Shown here piece after piece: positions 36,456-43,493 of a stretch of DNA of 43,493 nt (position 1 is its first letter; every line of letters starts with the position of its first letter). Source of the DNA: a virus; the IMG/VR virus record IMGVR_UViG_3300021957_000081, positions 1 to 43,493 of that record; one strand, 5' to 3'. The position numbers were made by a program, and so were the translations under genes. Below the pieces are notes generated by a model. It saw only the letters and a program-made list of their open reading frames with translations, had not been told where the DNA came from and did not search any database.

Positions 36456-36611
36456 CTAGCTACTCCTCTTTTTCTGTGTAATATAATCATAATATGCAAG
36501 AACATCCTCATCTCTAAGGTGTCTTACATCACTCTGATATTCTGTTCTAATAAACCTTACAATATCAGAGGTATTTTTCTTTTTGAATAATTTTATAATC
36601 CAATTTGACAT
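36456..36611 (-). CDS. Small basic protein (51 aa)
   Basis: ATG 36611 with AGAGGAAAAG as ribosome site: MSNWIIKLFKKKNTSDIVRF, then SDVRHLRDEDVLAYYDYITQ. Charged helix with a LRDEDVLAYY segment like the LxDxELxDI part of DUF1127 proteins. First gene in the cluster of four such small proteins behind the elements at 36635-36676. Confidence 0.6.
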   Translation of the reverse strand: MSNWIIKLFKKKNTSDIVRFIRTEYQSDVRHLRDEDVLAYYDYITQKKRSS

Positions 36612-36634
36612 TTTCTTTTCCTCTAAAATTATAG

Positions 36635-36676
36635 GAAGATGCATATACATCTTCTCGTATTTCAGATATATTTATA
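36635..36676 (-). promoter_or_regulatory. Late promoter box and adjacent palindrome
   Basis: TATAAATA on the minus strand at 36676-36669 and, 15 bases further downstream, the palindrome GAAGATG-TATATG-CATCTTC (36654-36635) in the leader of the DUF1127-like cluster. The palindrome could be an operator or a leader hairpin close to the start codon at 36611. Confidence 0.5.
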
Positions 36677-36705
36677 AAAAAAAGTCAATAATACTGTCGC
36701 ATTAT

Positions 36706-37152
36706 TCATGCTAGTTTGGAATAGTCGTTATGCATATGAGGAACTAATGCCTCTTGCAAAACTTTAGAACTGCCGATCCTACAATTGATGATACCATTAT
36801 AGTATTCATCTGTGAGTAAGACTTCTCTATCGAATTGTTCTTTGGCTTCTAGGTAACTTAATTCTCCTCTTCCAGTACAGAAGTGTAGAATTTCTCTGAT
36901 AAACTTATCTTCGCCGAGTTCTTTAACATCAGCATTCAAGTGTTCAGAAGACCCCCAATAGGTCTTCCAATCACTTTCTTTGGTAGAACGTCTTTTATTC
37001 TTTCTACCTTTTAGCGGCGGTTTAGTTACCTTAAACCGAGCTAGTTTCTTACCAACATATTTTCTATTGTTGGTAAGATTAGTTATTAAGTATACAAATC
37101 CTTCGCAACCCTCTGGTAGGGTTTCAATTGGTTTGCCTTGATATGTCCACAT
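36706..37152 (-). CDS. GIY-YIG-type endonuclease
   Basis: A 148-residue protein from ATG 37152 (MWTYQGKPIETLPEGCEGFV). GFVYLITNLTNNRKYVGKKL is the GIY-YIG pattern (F-V-Y ... Y-V-G) near residues 18-37, followed by basic KRRSTKESDWKTYWGSSEHL and a FIREILHFC strand and catalytic-type E in SYLEAKEQFD. Such proteins are homing-type or repair endonucleases in T4-like phages; this one is common in marine T4-like genomes. It lies 3' of RNR genes with a zinc-ribbon gene between. Confidence 0.8.
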   Translation of the reverse strand: MWTYQGKPIETLPEGCEGFVYLITNLTNNRKYVGKKLARFKVTKPPLKGRKNKRRSTKESDWKTYWGSSEHLNADVKELGEDKFIREILHFCTGRGELSYLEAKEQFDREVLLTDEYYNGIINCRIGSSKVLQEALVPHMHNDYSKLA

Positions 37153-37313
37153 TACCACTCATCGTTTTCATCAAATAGTTCATCTTCGTTATCACTATTT
37201 AGAGTGTCGCCGCAGAAAGGGCAGTTACCCACTGAATAATATCGTTCTTCCATATTGTGTTGTATTCTGAATACTGCTTCACATGATTCACATAAAATCT
37301 CTTTCTTACTCAT
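37152..37313 (-). CDS. Small zinc-ribbon protein (53 aa)
   Basis: ATG 37313 to TAA 37152: MSKKEILCESCEAVFRIQHN, then VGNCPFCGDTLNSDNEDELF. Two CxxC pairs 20-odd residues apart form a zinc ribbon. The acidic tail and TAATG overlap with the endonuclease gene suggest co-expression. The type occurs in many marine T4-like phages without known function. Confidence 0.75.
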   Translation of the reverse strand: MSKKEILCESCEAVFRIQHNMEERYYSVGNCPFCGDTLNSDNEDELFDENDEW

Positions 37314-37334
37314 TAAGTCTGCCCTTTTTTATTA

Positions 37335-38540
37335 TTATGCGGCTTCGTAGACATCATCCCACTTACCTGTCAAACCAGCAACTTCATATTCTGTTACTCT
37401 GTTCTCAAAGAAATTAGTATGGTCTGCACCGTTCAGTACCCACTCCAACCAAGGTAGAGGGTTCTCTTTTACTTTGTAGTTTCCTTTTAGTCCTAGTTGA
37501 ATAAGTCGCCTATCAGTAATGTATCTTACATACTGTTTAACTTCTGATTGTTCTAGTCCGTCAATCTCACCTAGTTTGTATGCCAAGTCTACGAAGTTGT
37601 CTTCTAACTTCACTGCCTGTCTTGCCATCTCATATATAGTTGCTTTAAATTCATCGTCAATAATACGAGGATGTTCTGCACAATATGCCTTGAATAGTTT
37701 TGCAATACCCTCAACGTGAATTGATTCGTCACGAATACTCCACTCAACTACTTTACCCATACCTTTCATCTTACCGTAGCGTTGAAAGTTCAACAACATT
37801 ACGAATGATGCAAACAATGCTACACCTTCATTCATTACAGATTTAGCCATTGTAAGTCCAAGTCCACGAACAGTGTTTGGATCACTATCCATCATAAACT
37901 CAATCTTATCTGCCATCTCTTGATATTCTAAGAAGGCATGATACTCGGCATCAGATAACCCAAGTGTCTCATTAAGAAGTGCATATGCACGTTGGTGAAT
38001 GGCTTCTCTATTTGCAAACGAACCAAGCATATTCCGTACTTCATTGTTCTTAAACTTTGGTATAAGTTGGTCATAATAGTTCTGTCCTACTGCAACATCA
38101 GACTGTGTAAACAATCTTAGAATGTTTGTAATATATTCTTTTTCAACTTCACTTACTTTACCAGACTTCCAATCTGCAACGTCTTCAGACAAGTCAAGTT
38201 CATCTTCAATCCAGTGAACCTTTTCGTGTCTTGTTGTGATTTCAACTGCCCAAGGATAATGGAATGGTTTGTATGTTTCTGAGAACACCATCAATCCACC
38301 ACCTTTCTTTTTGACAAAGTTTTCTGATACTTTCATAAAGTCATCATATGTACCAATCAGTTTATCATCAATAAAGATTTGTGGAACTGAGCGTGCATTA
38401 GGAACACGTTGATAAAATGCAAGACGTTCTTCTTCGTTATCCATTTTAATTTCTGTGTATTCATATCCATGCGATTTAAACCAATGTTTGGCCTTCTCGC
38501 AAAATGGACAATGTGATTTACTATAAATTTCTACTTTCAT
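37335..38540 (-). CDS. nrdB: Glutaredoxin-NrdB fusion (class I RNR small subunit)
   Basis: A 401-residue product from ATG 38540 (AAGGAAAAAG before it). Residues 1-78 are a glutaredoxin: CPFC at 11-14, SVPQIFID at 51-58, IGTYDDF. After a KKKGGGLM linker, residues 84-401 are a ribonucleotide reductase R2 chain with iron ligands D148, E179, H182, E238, E272, H275 and radical tyrosine Y186 (EAIHQRAY). R2 makes the radical for dNTP synthesis; the glutaredoxin re-reduces R1. An in-frame ATG (38291) behind AAAGGTGGTGG could also give R2 alone. Confidence 0.93.
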   Translation of the reverse strand: MKVEIYSKSHCPFCEKAKHWFKSHGYEYTEIKMDNEEERLAFYQRVPNARSVPQIFIDDKLIGTYDDFMKVSENFVKKKGGGLMVFSETYKPFHYPWAVEITTRHEKVHWIEDELDLSEDVADWKSGKVSEVEKEYITNILRLFTQSDVAVGQNYYDQLIPKFKNNEVRNMLGSFANREAIHQRAYALLNETLGLSDAEYHAFLEYQEMADKIEFMMDSDPNTVRGLGLTMAKSVMNEGVALFASFVMLLNFQRYGKMKGMGKVVEWSIRDESIHVEGIAKLFKAYCAEHPRIIDDEFKATIYEMARQAVKLEDNFVDLAYKLGEIDGLEQSEVKQYVRYITDRRLIQLGLKGNYKVKENPLPWLEWVLNGADHTNFFENRVTEYEVAGLTGKWDDVYEAA

Positions 38541-38550
38541 TTCTTTTTCC

Positions 38551-40371
38551 TTATCCTTGACACGCAACGCATTCATCTTGTGATTCTGCATCCATAGTTT
38601 GAGTTTCAAAATCTTTCAAAGCATCACGAGCAACTTTCTCTGATACATTCTCTGCTCTCTGTGAAGTCTCTGTTCTTAGATAGTACAGACCCTTCGTTCC
38701 TAACTTCCAAGCGGCAAAGTGTGCCCTATGCAAGTCTTTCTTATCTGCACCAGCAGGGAAGAATAGATTTAGTGATTGTCCTTGACAGAGATATTCTTGT
38801 CTATCTGCGGCCTGTTCTACCAATACTAACTGGTCTAGTTCTATTGCTGTTTTGAAAACATCTTTGATTTCATCTGACAAGAAATCTAAATGTTGTACTG
38901 AACCACCGTTGGTGATGATATCAGACCAAACATCTTGTGTATTCTTTCCAACCTTCTCTAGTTCTTCTTCTAGATATTTGTTGGACACAAGATGTGAACC
39001 AGCCCTTGTTCTATGTGTATATGCGTTTGCTTTTGATGGTTCAATAGATGGTGATGTTCCAACAATAATACTACTATTGGCATTAGGTGCAATTGCTAGT
39101 AGATGAGCGTTGCGTCTGCCAGTACCCATCATATCAGGAGCCTCACCCCTTTCTAGTCCCATTTTCATAGACTCACTATGTGCCTCAGTTTTGATGTGTC
39201 TGAAGACTTGACGGTTCAATTCTCTTGCACCATATGAATCAAATGCAATTCTCTTCTGATGTAGAAGTGAATGCCAACCCATTGCACCTAGTCCAAGACT
39301 ACGTTCTTGAGTGGCTGAGTATCGAGCACGTTGAATTTCATCGCCTGCGTTATCAATGAAAAACTGTAGTACATTGTCAAGGAAACGAATAAGATCACGA
39401 ACAAGAGTTGTATCTTTCCACTCATCATATTTCTCCAAGTTCAAAGAAGACAAACAACAGACGGCAGTTCTGTCTTCAGATGTTGGTAGATGGATTTCAT
39501 TACATAGATTAGAACCATGTATCTTTAATCCTTTTGCTTTCATTGTATGTGGCAATGAACGATTAGCAGTATCAATAAAGTTTAGATATGGTTCACCTGT
39601 ACGATAACGTACTTCTAGGATTTGTTGCCATAAAGTTCTTGCAGGCATTGATTCACGAACTGTGTCATCATTAGGGTCTTTCAAATCCCATATCTCATTA
39701 CGTTCTACTGCCCGCATAAAATCATCTGTGATATTGATTGCGTGGTGTAGGTTAAGGTTCTTACGATTAACGTCACCAGTTGGTACACGCATGTTTAAGA
39801 ATTCAATTAAGTCTGGATGTGATACATCCATGTATGCAGCGTATGAACCTTTACGAGTTTTACCTTGTCTGTATGCAGTCATGTCTGCATCTACTGTGTG
39901 TAGGAATGGCATTGGGCCAGGTGCTTTGTCGGAGATTGCACGAATGTCACTCCAGTGGCCACCGACACCACCACCTTTGACTGATAACCAACGCAACTCA
40001 GCAGAGTGGTCGATTAGTCCTTCTAATGAATCTGGAACGTAAGTCAAGAAACATGAGATAGGTAATGCTTTTGCCTTTTTGCCTGGCGCTGGTGCGTTTG
40101 ACAACACTGGAGATGCAAACATGAACCAACCTTTTGATACTGCATCATATACACGTTGTGCTAGTCCTAAGTCTCCATCACAATATGCAACTGATGCTCG
40201 TGCATATGCCTGTTGTGGTGAGTTTTCTTCTTCGTTACAATAATAGTCCTTGAGTAGTTTGTATGCTTGTTCTGATAAATCTTTGTCTCTTGTTTTGTCA
40301 ATTGTAATGCCGAGGTGGTCAAGACCATCTTCCTCTGCACTTGGGAATGTTACTACGTTCTCAAGGGCCAT
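38551..40371 (-). CDS. nrdA: Ribonucleotide reductase large subunit NrdA, without ATP cone
   Basis: A 606-residue R1 from ATG 40371 (TAGGAGATAC). Catalytic pattern: C107 (ISCFLTYVPDS), N288 and C290, E292 (SNLCNEIHLP), and the second redox cysteine C305/C306 (VCCLSSLNLEK). IAPNANSSIIVGTSPSIEP is the NANSS/GTSPSIEP substrate loop. The C-terminal C601-x-x-C604 pair is present. Compared with E. coli NrdA (761), the N-terminal ATP cone for dATP inhibition is absent, so feedback inhibition is probably lost. Adjacent to grx-nrdB, 10 bases apart. Confidence 0.95.
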   Translation of the reverse strand: MALENVVTFPSAEEDGLDHLGITIDKTRDKDLSEQAYKLLKDYYCNEEENSPQQAYARASVAYCDGDLGLAQRVYDAVSKGWFMFASPVLSNAPAPGKKAKALPISCFLTYVPDSLEGLIDHSAELRWLSVKGGGVGGHWSDIRAISDKAPGPMPFLHTVDADMTAYRQGKTRKGSYAAYMDVSHPDLIEFLNMRVPTGDVNRKNLNLHHAINITDDFMRAVERNEIWDLKDPNDDTVRESMPARTLWQQILEVRYRTGEPYLNFIDTANRSLPHTMKAKGLKIHGSNLCNEIHLPTSEDRTAVCCLSSLNLEKYDEWKDTTLVRDLIRFLDNVLQFFIDNAGDEIQRARYSATQERSLGLGAMGWHSLLHQKRIAFDSYGARELNRQVFRHIKTEAHSESMKMGLERGEAPDMMGTGRRNAHLLAIAPNANSSIIVGTSPSIEPSKANAYTHRTRAGSHLVSNKYLEEELEKVGKNTQDVWSDIITNGGSVQHLDFLSDEIKDVFKTAIELDQLVLVEQAADRQEYLCQGQSLNLFFPAGADKKDLHRAHFAAWKLGTKGLYYLRTETSQRAENVSEKVARDALKDFETQTMDAESQDECVACQG

Positions 40372-40391
40372 GTTTGTATCTCCTACTTTGT

Positions 40392-41411
40392 TTAAATTCG
40401 TTTCCAAGAATTGAAAACTGTTAATGCTTCTAATCCTTTATGGGAGTTACTATGTATAATACTTTGTATCTCTACATTAGTCATTCCAGAAAGAATCATA
40501 TCGTTTACATCTTTTTCTTCTATCGAAGACGGCCATAGACAAACACGATATCCATCGTTTATGCACCGTTCTATTTGTTTGCAAATCTCTGGATTACGAG
40601 GTTCGTTATCTGGAACGAGAATTGCATTCTTCTTATACTTTGGTACACGCAAATCACTTTGTGCAACCGCAATACTATTTTTAAGAAAGAGACTATCAAG
40701 TGGCCCTTCCACAACAAGAATATCATCACTATCGACCAACCTGTCAAGACCAAAAATCTTTGGATGAGTTTCATCTATAATAATAGTAATATACTTTTGT
40801 TTTTCAGTACCGAATGATCTTCCTTGGTAAGCAATAACCTCACCCTTATTATTTCTGAATGGTATCAGAATTCTAGGATGATCTCCATCAAGGGAAGGAA
40901 ACTTATTTGGTATGAACTTGTTCGTAAACTCAAAGAATTTAGGACAGTAATATATATCATTCCACGTTGCTTGAGGCAACTCTCTAGACGAAATAAATTC
41001 AATAGCTGGATGATTCTTTTCTAGTTCTGCAAAACTTTTTAGTCCATGCAATGTTTTGAAAACAGGTTTCTTAAAGTTAAACTCTGGTTTCTTAATTGAT
41101 GCACCTGGCGTCTTGTCACCACGGCCGTTAGAAGTCAATCCTTCCTTATATCTTTCCATAGTATATTCTTTAAATATCGTAGGGTCTACATGTTCGATAA
41201 GTTTAGATAATGTTGTACCCATAGAACAGTTGTGACACTTATAAAACAAATCATTCTTTGTTCTATAAATGAAACCTCTAGCCTTCTTACGATTGGTTTG
41301 AGAATCGCCACAATACGGACAAGAAAAATTCCACAAGAAGTTTGGTTTTCTTGTGAAATTTCTTAGTCTGTGGGATATAAGTGATATATACTTCGTGTCA
41401 ATGTAATTCAT
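40392..41411 (-). CDS. 61: DNA primase gp61
   Basis: A 339-residue primase from ATG 41411 (MNYIDTKYISLISHRLRNF). N-terminal zinc site C31, C34, C59, C62 (CPYCGD and CHNC), and a TOPRIM domain near 225-270 with VVEGPLDSLF and LVPDNEPRNPE in place of the usual D-x-D. A basic C-terminus follows. T4 gp61 makes RNA primers with the gp41 helicase. The ATG lies on the predicted start site of a promoter at 41419-41447, so the mRNA may be leaderless. Confidence 0.93.
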   Translation of the reverse strand: MNYIDTKYISLISHRLRNFTRKPNFLWNFSCPYCGDSQTNRKKARGFIYRTKNDLFYKCHNCSMGTTLSKLIEHVDPTIFKEYTMERYKEGLTSNGRGDKTPGASIKKPEFNFKKPVFKTLHGLKSFAELEKNHPAIEFISSRELPQATWNDIYYCPKFFEFTNKFIPNKFPSLDGDHPRILIPFRNNKGEVIAYQGRSFGTEKQKYITIIIDETHPKIFGLDRLVDSDDILVVEGPLDSLFLKNSIAVAQSDLRVPKYKKNAILVPDNEPRNPEICKQIERCINDGYRVCLWPSSIEEKDVNDMILSGMTNVEIQSIIHSNSHKGLEALTVFNSWKRI

Positions 41412-41418
41412 ACTAAGC

Positions 41419-41447
41419 AATATACAGGATAACTATCCTGTTGTCAA
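41419..41447 (-). promoter_or_regulatory. Promoter of primase with a perfect palindromic spacer
   Basis: TTGACA (41447-41442), 17-base spacer CAGGATA-GT-TATCCTG nearly filling it, TATATT (41424-41419) on the minus strand. The palindrome differs in sequence from the TTGTTAT/ATAACAA type but has the same position. Expected start at about 41412, adjoining the start codon at 41411. Confidence 0.85.
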
Positions 41448-41453
41448 TAGATT

Positions 41454-41909
41454 TTACATTATAGTAGGAAGTATTTCTGTAAGTGCAAAACCTACGACTA
41501 TTGAGCCACCTATGATAAGGTATCTCCATTTTTCTAAAACACCAATTCTATTAGTTATCTCTTCTCGTAGAGCATTAAACTGTTCAGTTTCTTTTCTTTG
41601 GTGTTCTTCCATAGCAATATGAAGTCTGCGCTCCATATCGCCCATCTGAATAGATGATTCTTTGGCATTAGTAGTAATACGTCCATGTAGTTCTTGGACA
41701 GTAGACTTAAATTCTCGTTCTTGTTCGTTCAATTGGTCTTCCTGTCGTATTAATTTTTCTTCATGGACTGCCATGATAGTATGTAAAGACGTTGACACTT
41801 CGGCAATCTTTTCAATTGCAGAGTCGAGTCTAACATGAATTTGCTTCATTTCAAAGACTTCTCTTTTGAGGAGTTCTACCTCAGTATCTAATGTCTTTAC
41901 AGTAGCCAT
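41454..41909 (-). CDS. Tail-anchored coiled-coil protein (151 aa)
   Basis: Residues 1-125 form long coiled coils (LDTEVELLKREVFEMKQIHV, RQEDQLNEQEREFKSTVQEL, with heptads), followed by one membrane helix at the C-terminus (WRYLIIGGSIVVGFALTEIL). Such tail-anchored coiled-coil proteins are seen in T4-like marine phages near the spanin region. Role unknown; may belong to the lysis or membrane-bound replication apparatus. Stop-start contact with the DUF1353 gene. Confidence 0.7.
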   Translation of the reverse strand: MATVKTLDTEVELLKREVFEMKQIHVRLDSAIEKIAEVSTSLHTIMAVHEEKLIRQEDQLNEQEREFKSTVQELHGRITTNAKESSIQMGDMERRLHIAMEEHQRKETEQFNALREEITNRIGVLEKWRYLIIGGSIVVGFALTEILPTIM

Positions 41910-42499
41910 TATTTCTTACTTGCTTTTCTATGTCCATTCCATGCTACGAAACCGCCAAGTCTTAGCGCCCAGTAGGCAAGGTAATTTAAAAAATGAAATC
42001 CATTTACTTCTATATTTATGTCTCTGAATATTTTATCTGAACCTTTTTGATCTAATGTGTGAAAGTTTTTACCTTTCATCTTCAGTCCAGCATATTTGTA
42101 AGCATAGTCGTGTACAAGGCCACCCATAAGCAATACGCCTGTTGGTGATAACCATGTATGTAAGAACTTAGGAATAGATGCTCCGTCAAATTGAAATCCT
42201 TTTGGGATTACATATTCGTTACCAAACATCGTGTAATGGAAGTCTTTTGATACAATCCAATGTCTACTACCAGTAAACCACATCCAGATTGCACCCCAAA
42301 ATCCTTTTCCCTTTGTTGGAATTGGAACTGGTGACATATGAGGCATATCTTTGTATTCAAAACCAATTCTTTTTGTTTTGTTGTCTACACCAAATAAATT
42401 AATACACCAACCTATAACAATTAGAATACCTACTACGGTAAACTGCCACCATGTGACTAGTAAGTCCTGTACGAACTGTACGATTTCTACTGATGCCAT
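41909..42499 (-). CDS. DUF1353 membrane-associated protein
   Basis: A 196-residue protein with a membrane helix at residues 16-36 (WWQFTVVGILIVIGWCINLF), then a DUF1353 domain: PKGFQFDGASIPKFLHTWLS and LLMGGLVHDYAYKYAGLK. DUF1353 proteins occur widely in phages, often in lysis or tail regions; function is not established. The conserved D-G-A-S and HD residues suggest a catalytic or metal site. Adjacent to spanins and the coiled-coil protein. Confidence 0.8.
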   Translation of the reverse strand: MASVEIVQFVQDLLVTWWQFTVVGILIVIGWCINLFGVDNKTKRIGFEYKDMPHMSPVPIPTKGKGFWGAIWMWFTGSRHWIVSKDFHYTMFGNEYVIPKGFQFDGASIPKFLHTWLSPTGVLLMGGLVHDYAYKYAGLKMKGKNFHTLDQKGSDKIFRDINIEVNGFHFLNYLAYWALRLGGFVAWNGHRKASKK

Positions 42500-42501
42500 T
42501 T

Positions 42502-42906
42502 TTATTCTCCTGTTGTGTTGTCCTCTTCTTTTTGAGGGCCAACTGCATTTTCGTAATATACGATAATTTGTTTTTGTTGTTCAATAAACCTTCTAAGTTC
42601 AGCAAAGTTCTTAGATAAGTTTTCATAATCTTTTACTGAAATAGCGATATATGAATCTGTACCATTTTTCTTCTCAAATTCCTTAGTGAACTCATCAAAG
42701 TTCTCTGAAGGTGATACAACATATATCTTTACATCATTTAATTGAACTGGTTTGGGATGTGCAACCAGTGGCACATCTCTGTTAACAAGTTCCGTTACTG
42801 TTACAATTTTAGGTTCTGGTTGTATTGATGAACAACTACTCAGTAGTGTTGTTGCTATCAGAACTAGTAATAGACTCAAGGTCATTCCATAGTTTATCTG
42901 TCGCAT
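42502..42906 (-). CDS. Outer-membrane spanin lipoprotein (Rz1/o-spanin-like)
   Basis: A 134-residue lipoprotein from ATG 42906: MRQINYGMTLSLLLVLIATT then LLSSC, lipobox with Cys25 and Ser26 (outer-membrane sorting). The mature part is polar with a helix near the C-terminus (NFAELRRFIEQQKQIIVYYE). The start codon lies inside the i-spanin gene, 71 bases overlap, as for Rz/Rz1 pairs. It would fuse membranes at the end of lysis. Longer than classical Rz1 (about 60). Assignment by architecture, not by sequence match. Confidence 0.7.
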   Translation of the reverse strand: MRQINYGMTLSLLLVLIATTLLSSCSSIQPEPKIVTVTELVNRDVPLVAHPKPVQLNDVKIYVVSPSENFDEFTKEFEKKNGTDSYIAISVKDYENLSKNFAELRRFIEQQKQIIVYYENAVGPQKEEDNTTGE

Positions 42907-43234
42907 TTTGCATCCTCTTTTCAATTAACCCAGGCTTCTTATTCGCCAAGTGAGTTAAGTTATGTTTATTGAGAGTTGCCCTAAGTTCATCACCATACAG
43001 TTCTGCTTTTTGTAAATCAACAGACAATGTATTTGTCAGTTCATTAAGACGTTTTGTGTCTCTTCCCATCTGTTCTATAGTGGCTTGATTTGTTTCATTT
43101 GCGACTTCAAGTTTCGCATTATTATCACGCAGTTGTGCAATAGTATTTTGAGTGGTGTCGTAATAGTATTTTGCACCATACGCCGCACCACCCAATAAAC
43201 CAACTACAATTAATAGTCCATATAATTTAATCAT
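42836..43234 (-). CDS. Inner-membrane spanin (Rz/i-spanin-like)
   Basis: Start ATG 43234: MIKLYGLLIVVGLLGGAAYG forms an N-terminal membrane anchor, and the rest is coiled coil (IAQLRDNNAKLEVANETNQA, MGRDTKRLNELTNTLSVDLQ) with a polar C-terminus, 132 residues. N-in, C-out with periplasmic coiled coil is the i-spanin layout, and the downstream lipoprotein gene is embedded in its end. Both features support a spanin pair. Earlier starts to 43327 would lengthen the cytoplasmic part. Confidence 0.75.
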   Translation of the reverse strand: MIKLYGLLIVVGLLGGAAYGAKYYYDTTQNTIAQLRDNNAKLEVANETNQATIEQMGRDTKRLNELTNTLSVDLQKAELYGDELRATLNKHNLTHLANKKPGLIEKRMQNATDKLWNDLESITSSDSNNTTE

Positions 43235-43493
43235 TCTTAGGCGCCTTTGTGCCAAACTTTCTTTCGTATGATGGGTCATTTGCATATTCATTTGCCCATC
43301 TGTTTTCAGTGAATGTTGCGAAGTCAATTAAGTCCTCTATATCACTGTAGTTTTGTGCAATCCAACTATCCATATCAGTGATTTTAGATTTCATATCATC
43401 TATATCACGATTCATATTTACATTATCTTCGACTGCCATACGAGAAGTAAGTTCAGTTACCTGTACATTCAATTGTGAAATAGTTTGTGCTTG
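43227..43493 (-). CDS. Coiled-coil phage protein, 5'-truncated by window edge
   Basis: The frame runs in from base 43493 without a start codon and ends at 43227; the visible part reads QLNVQVTELTSRMAVEDNVN and DIDDMKSKITDMDSWIAQNY, coiled coil. The C-terminus is RKFGTKAPKND. The true start is outside the window. It lies just 5' of the i-spanin gene with an eight-base overlap. Function unknown. Confidence 0.6.
   Translation of the reverse strand, partial: QAQTISQLNVQVTELTSRMAVEDNVNMNRDIDDMKSKITDMDSWIAQNYSDIEDLIDFATFTENRWANEYANDPSYERKFGTKAPKND

Noticed and set aside
1-43493. CRISPR array, integrase, attachment site, insertion sequence
   Set aside because: I found no evenly spaced repeat-spacer array, no recombinase or transposase and no terminal inverted repeats in the window; the gene content is that of a strictly lytic T4-like phage.

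Overview
This window is a segment of a T4-like myovirus genome. Its diagnostic set is baseplate proteins gp53, gp48-like, gp26 and a gp27-like hub, head completion gp4, a tape measure protein, gp32, gp59, gp33, gp61, RNase H, UvsX-era nucleases, PhoH, ThyX and NrdA/NrdB, with about 120 tightly packed, often overlapping features. The DNA is AT-rich and gene styles match marine T4-like phages. A permuted two-piece tmRNA of the kind typical of Alphaproteobacteria, leaderless or short-leader sigma70-type promoters and a phage bS21 gene suggest an alphaproteobacterial host, plausibly SAR11/Pelagibacter; the host call is inference.

Layout. 1-4404 (minus): small accessory genes, a tRNA-Trp lying inside an open reading frame, a HAD nucleotidase, a metzincin-like protease and a P-loop kinase. 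4467-7299 (minus): baseplate hub, gp53 and gp48-like. 7340-12630 (plus): the only plus-strand island, with gp4, tail-tube-family protein, gp26, a downstream gp51-like frame reached by a candidate -1 frameshift, an EF-hand membrane protein and the tape measure. 12627-19683 (minus): a curli-like cassette (CsgF, CsgG, two curlin-like secreted proteins, FecR-domain protein, CHASE2 adenylate/guanylate cyclase, three small membrane proteins) behind T4-late-type TATAAATA boxes. 19901-22965 (minus): gp32, ThyX, gp59, gp33. 22990-24154 (minus): structured RNAs, a normal and an aberrant tRNA-Gly, and a complete permuted tmRNA with its own promoter. 24165-30945 (minus): nuclease, PhoH, SleB hydrolase, SprT-like protease, GH19 endolysin, a candidate small RNA with its own promoter and terminator, RNase H. 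31005-32520: tRNA-Pro, tRNA-Arg and bS21. 32538-37313: many tiny genes, several behind a repeated promoter cassette whose 17-bp spacer is a palindrome. 37335-43493: glutaredoxin-NrdB fusion, NrdA, primase, and a spanin pair.

How it works together. Nucleotide supply (RNR, ThyX, nucleotidase) feeds a T4-type replisome (gp32, gp59, gp61, RNase H). gp33 and TATAAATA boxes support late expression of tail genes and of the curli-like cassette. Lysis genes are GH19, SleB, i- and o-spanin and possible holins next to the csg genes. The phage carries an unusual translation kit: four normal tRNAs, an elbow-less tRNA-Gly, bS21, a tmRNA and a CU-rich small RNA that could pair with Shine-Dalgarno leaders. 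The strongest candidates for a new system are the tmRNA/translation kit and the late-expressed curli-FecR-cyclase cassette.
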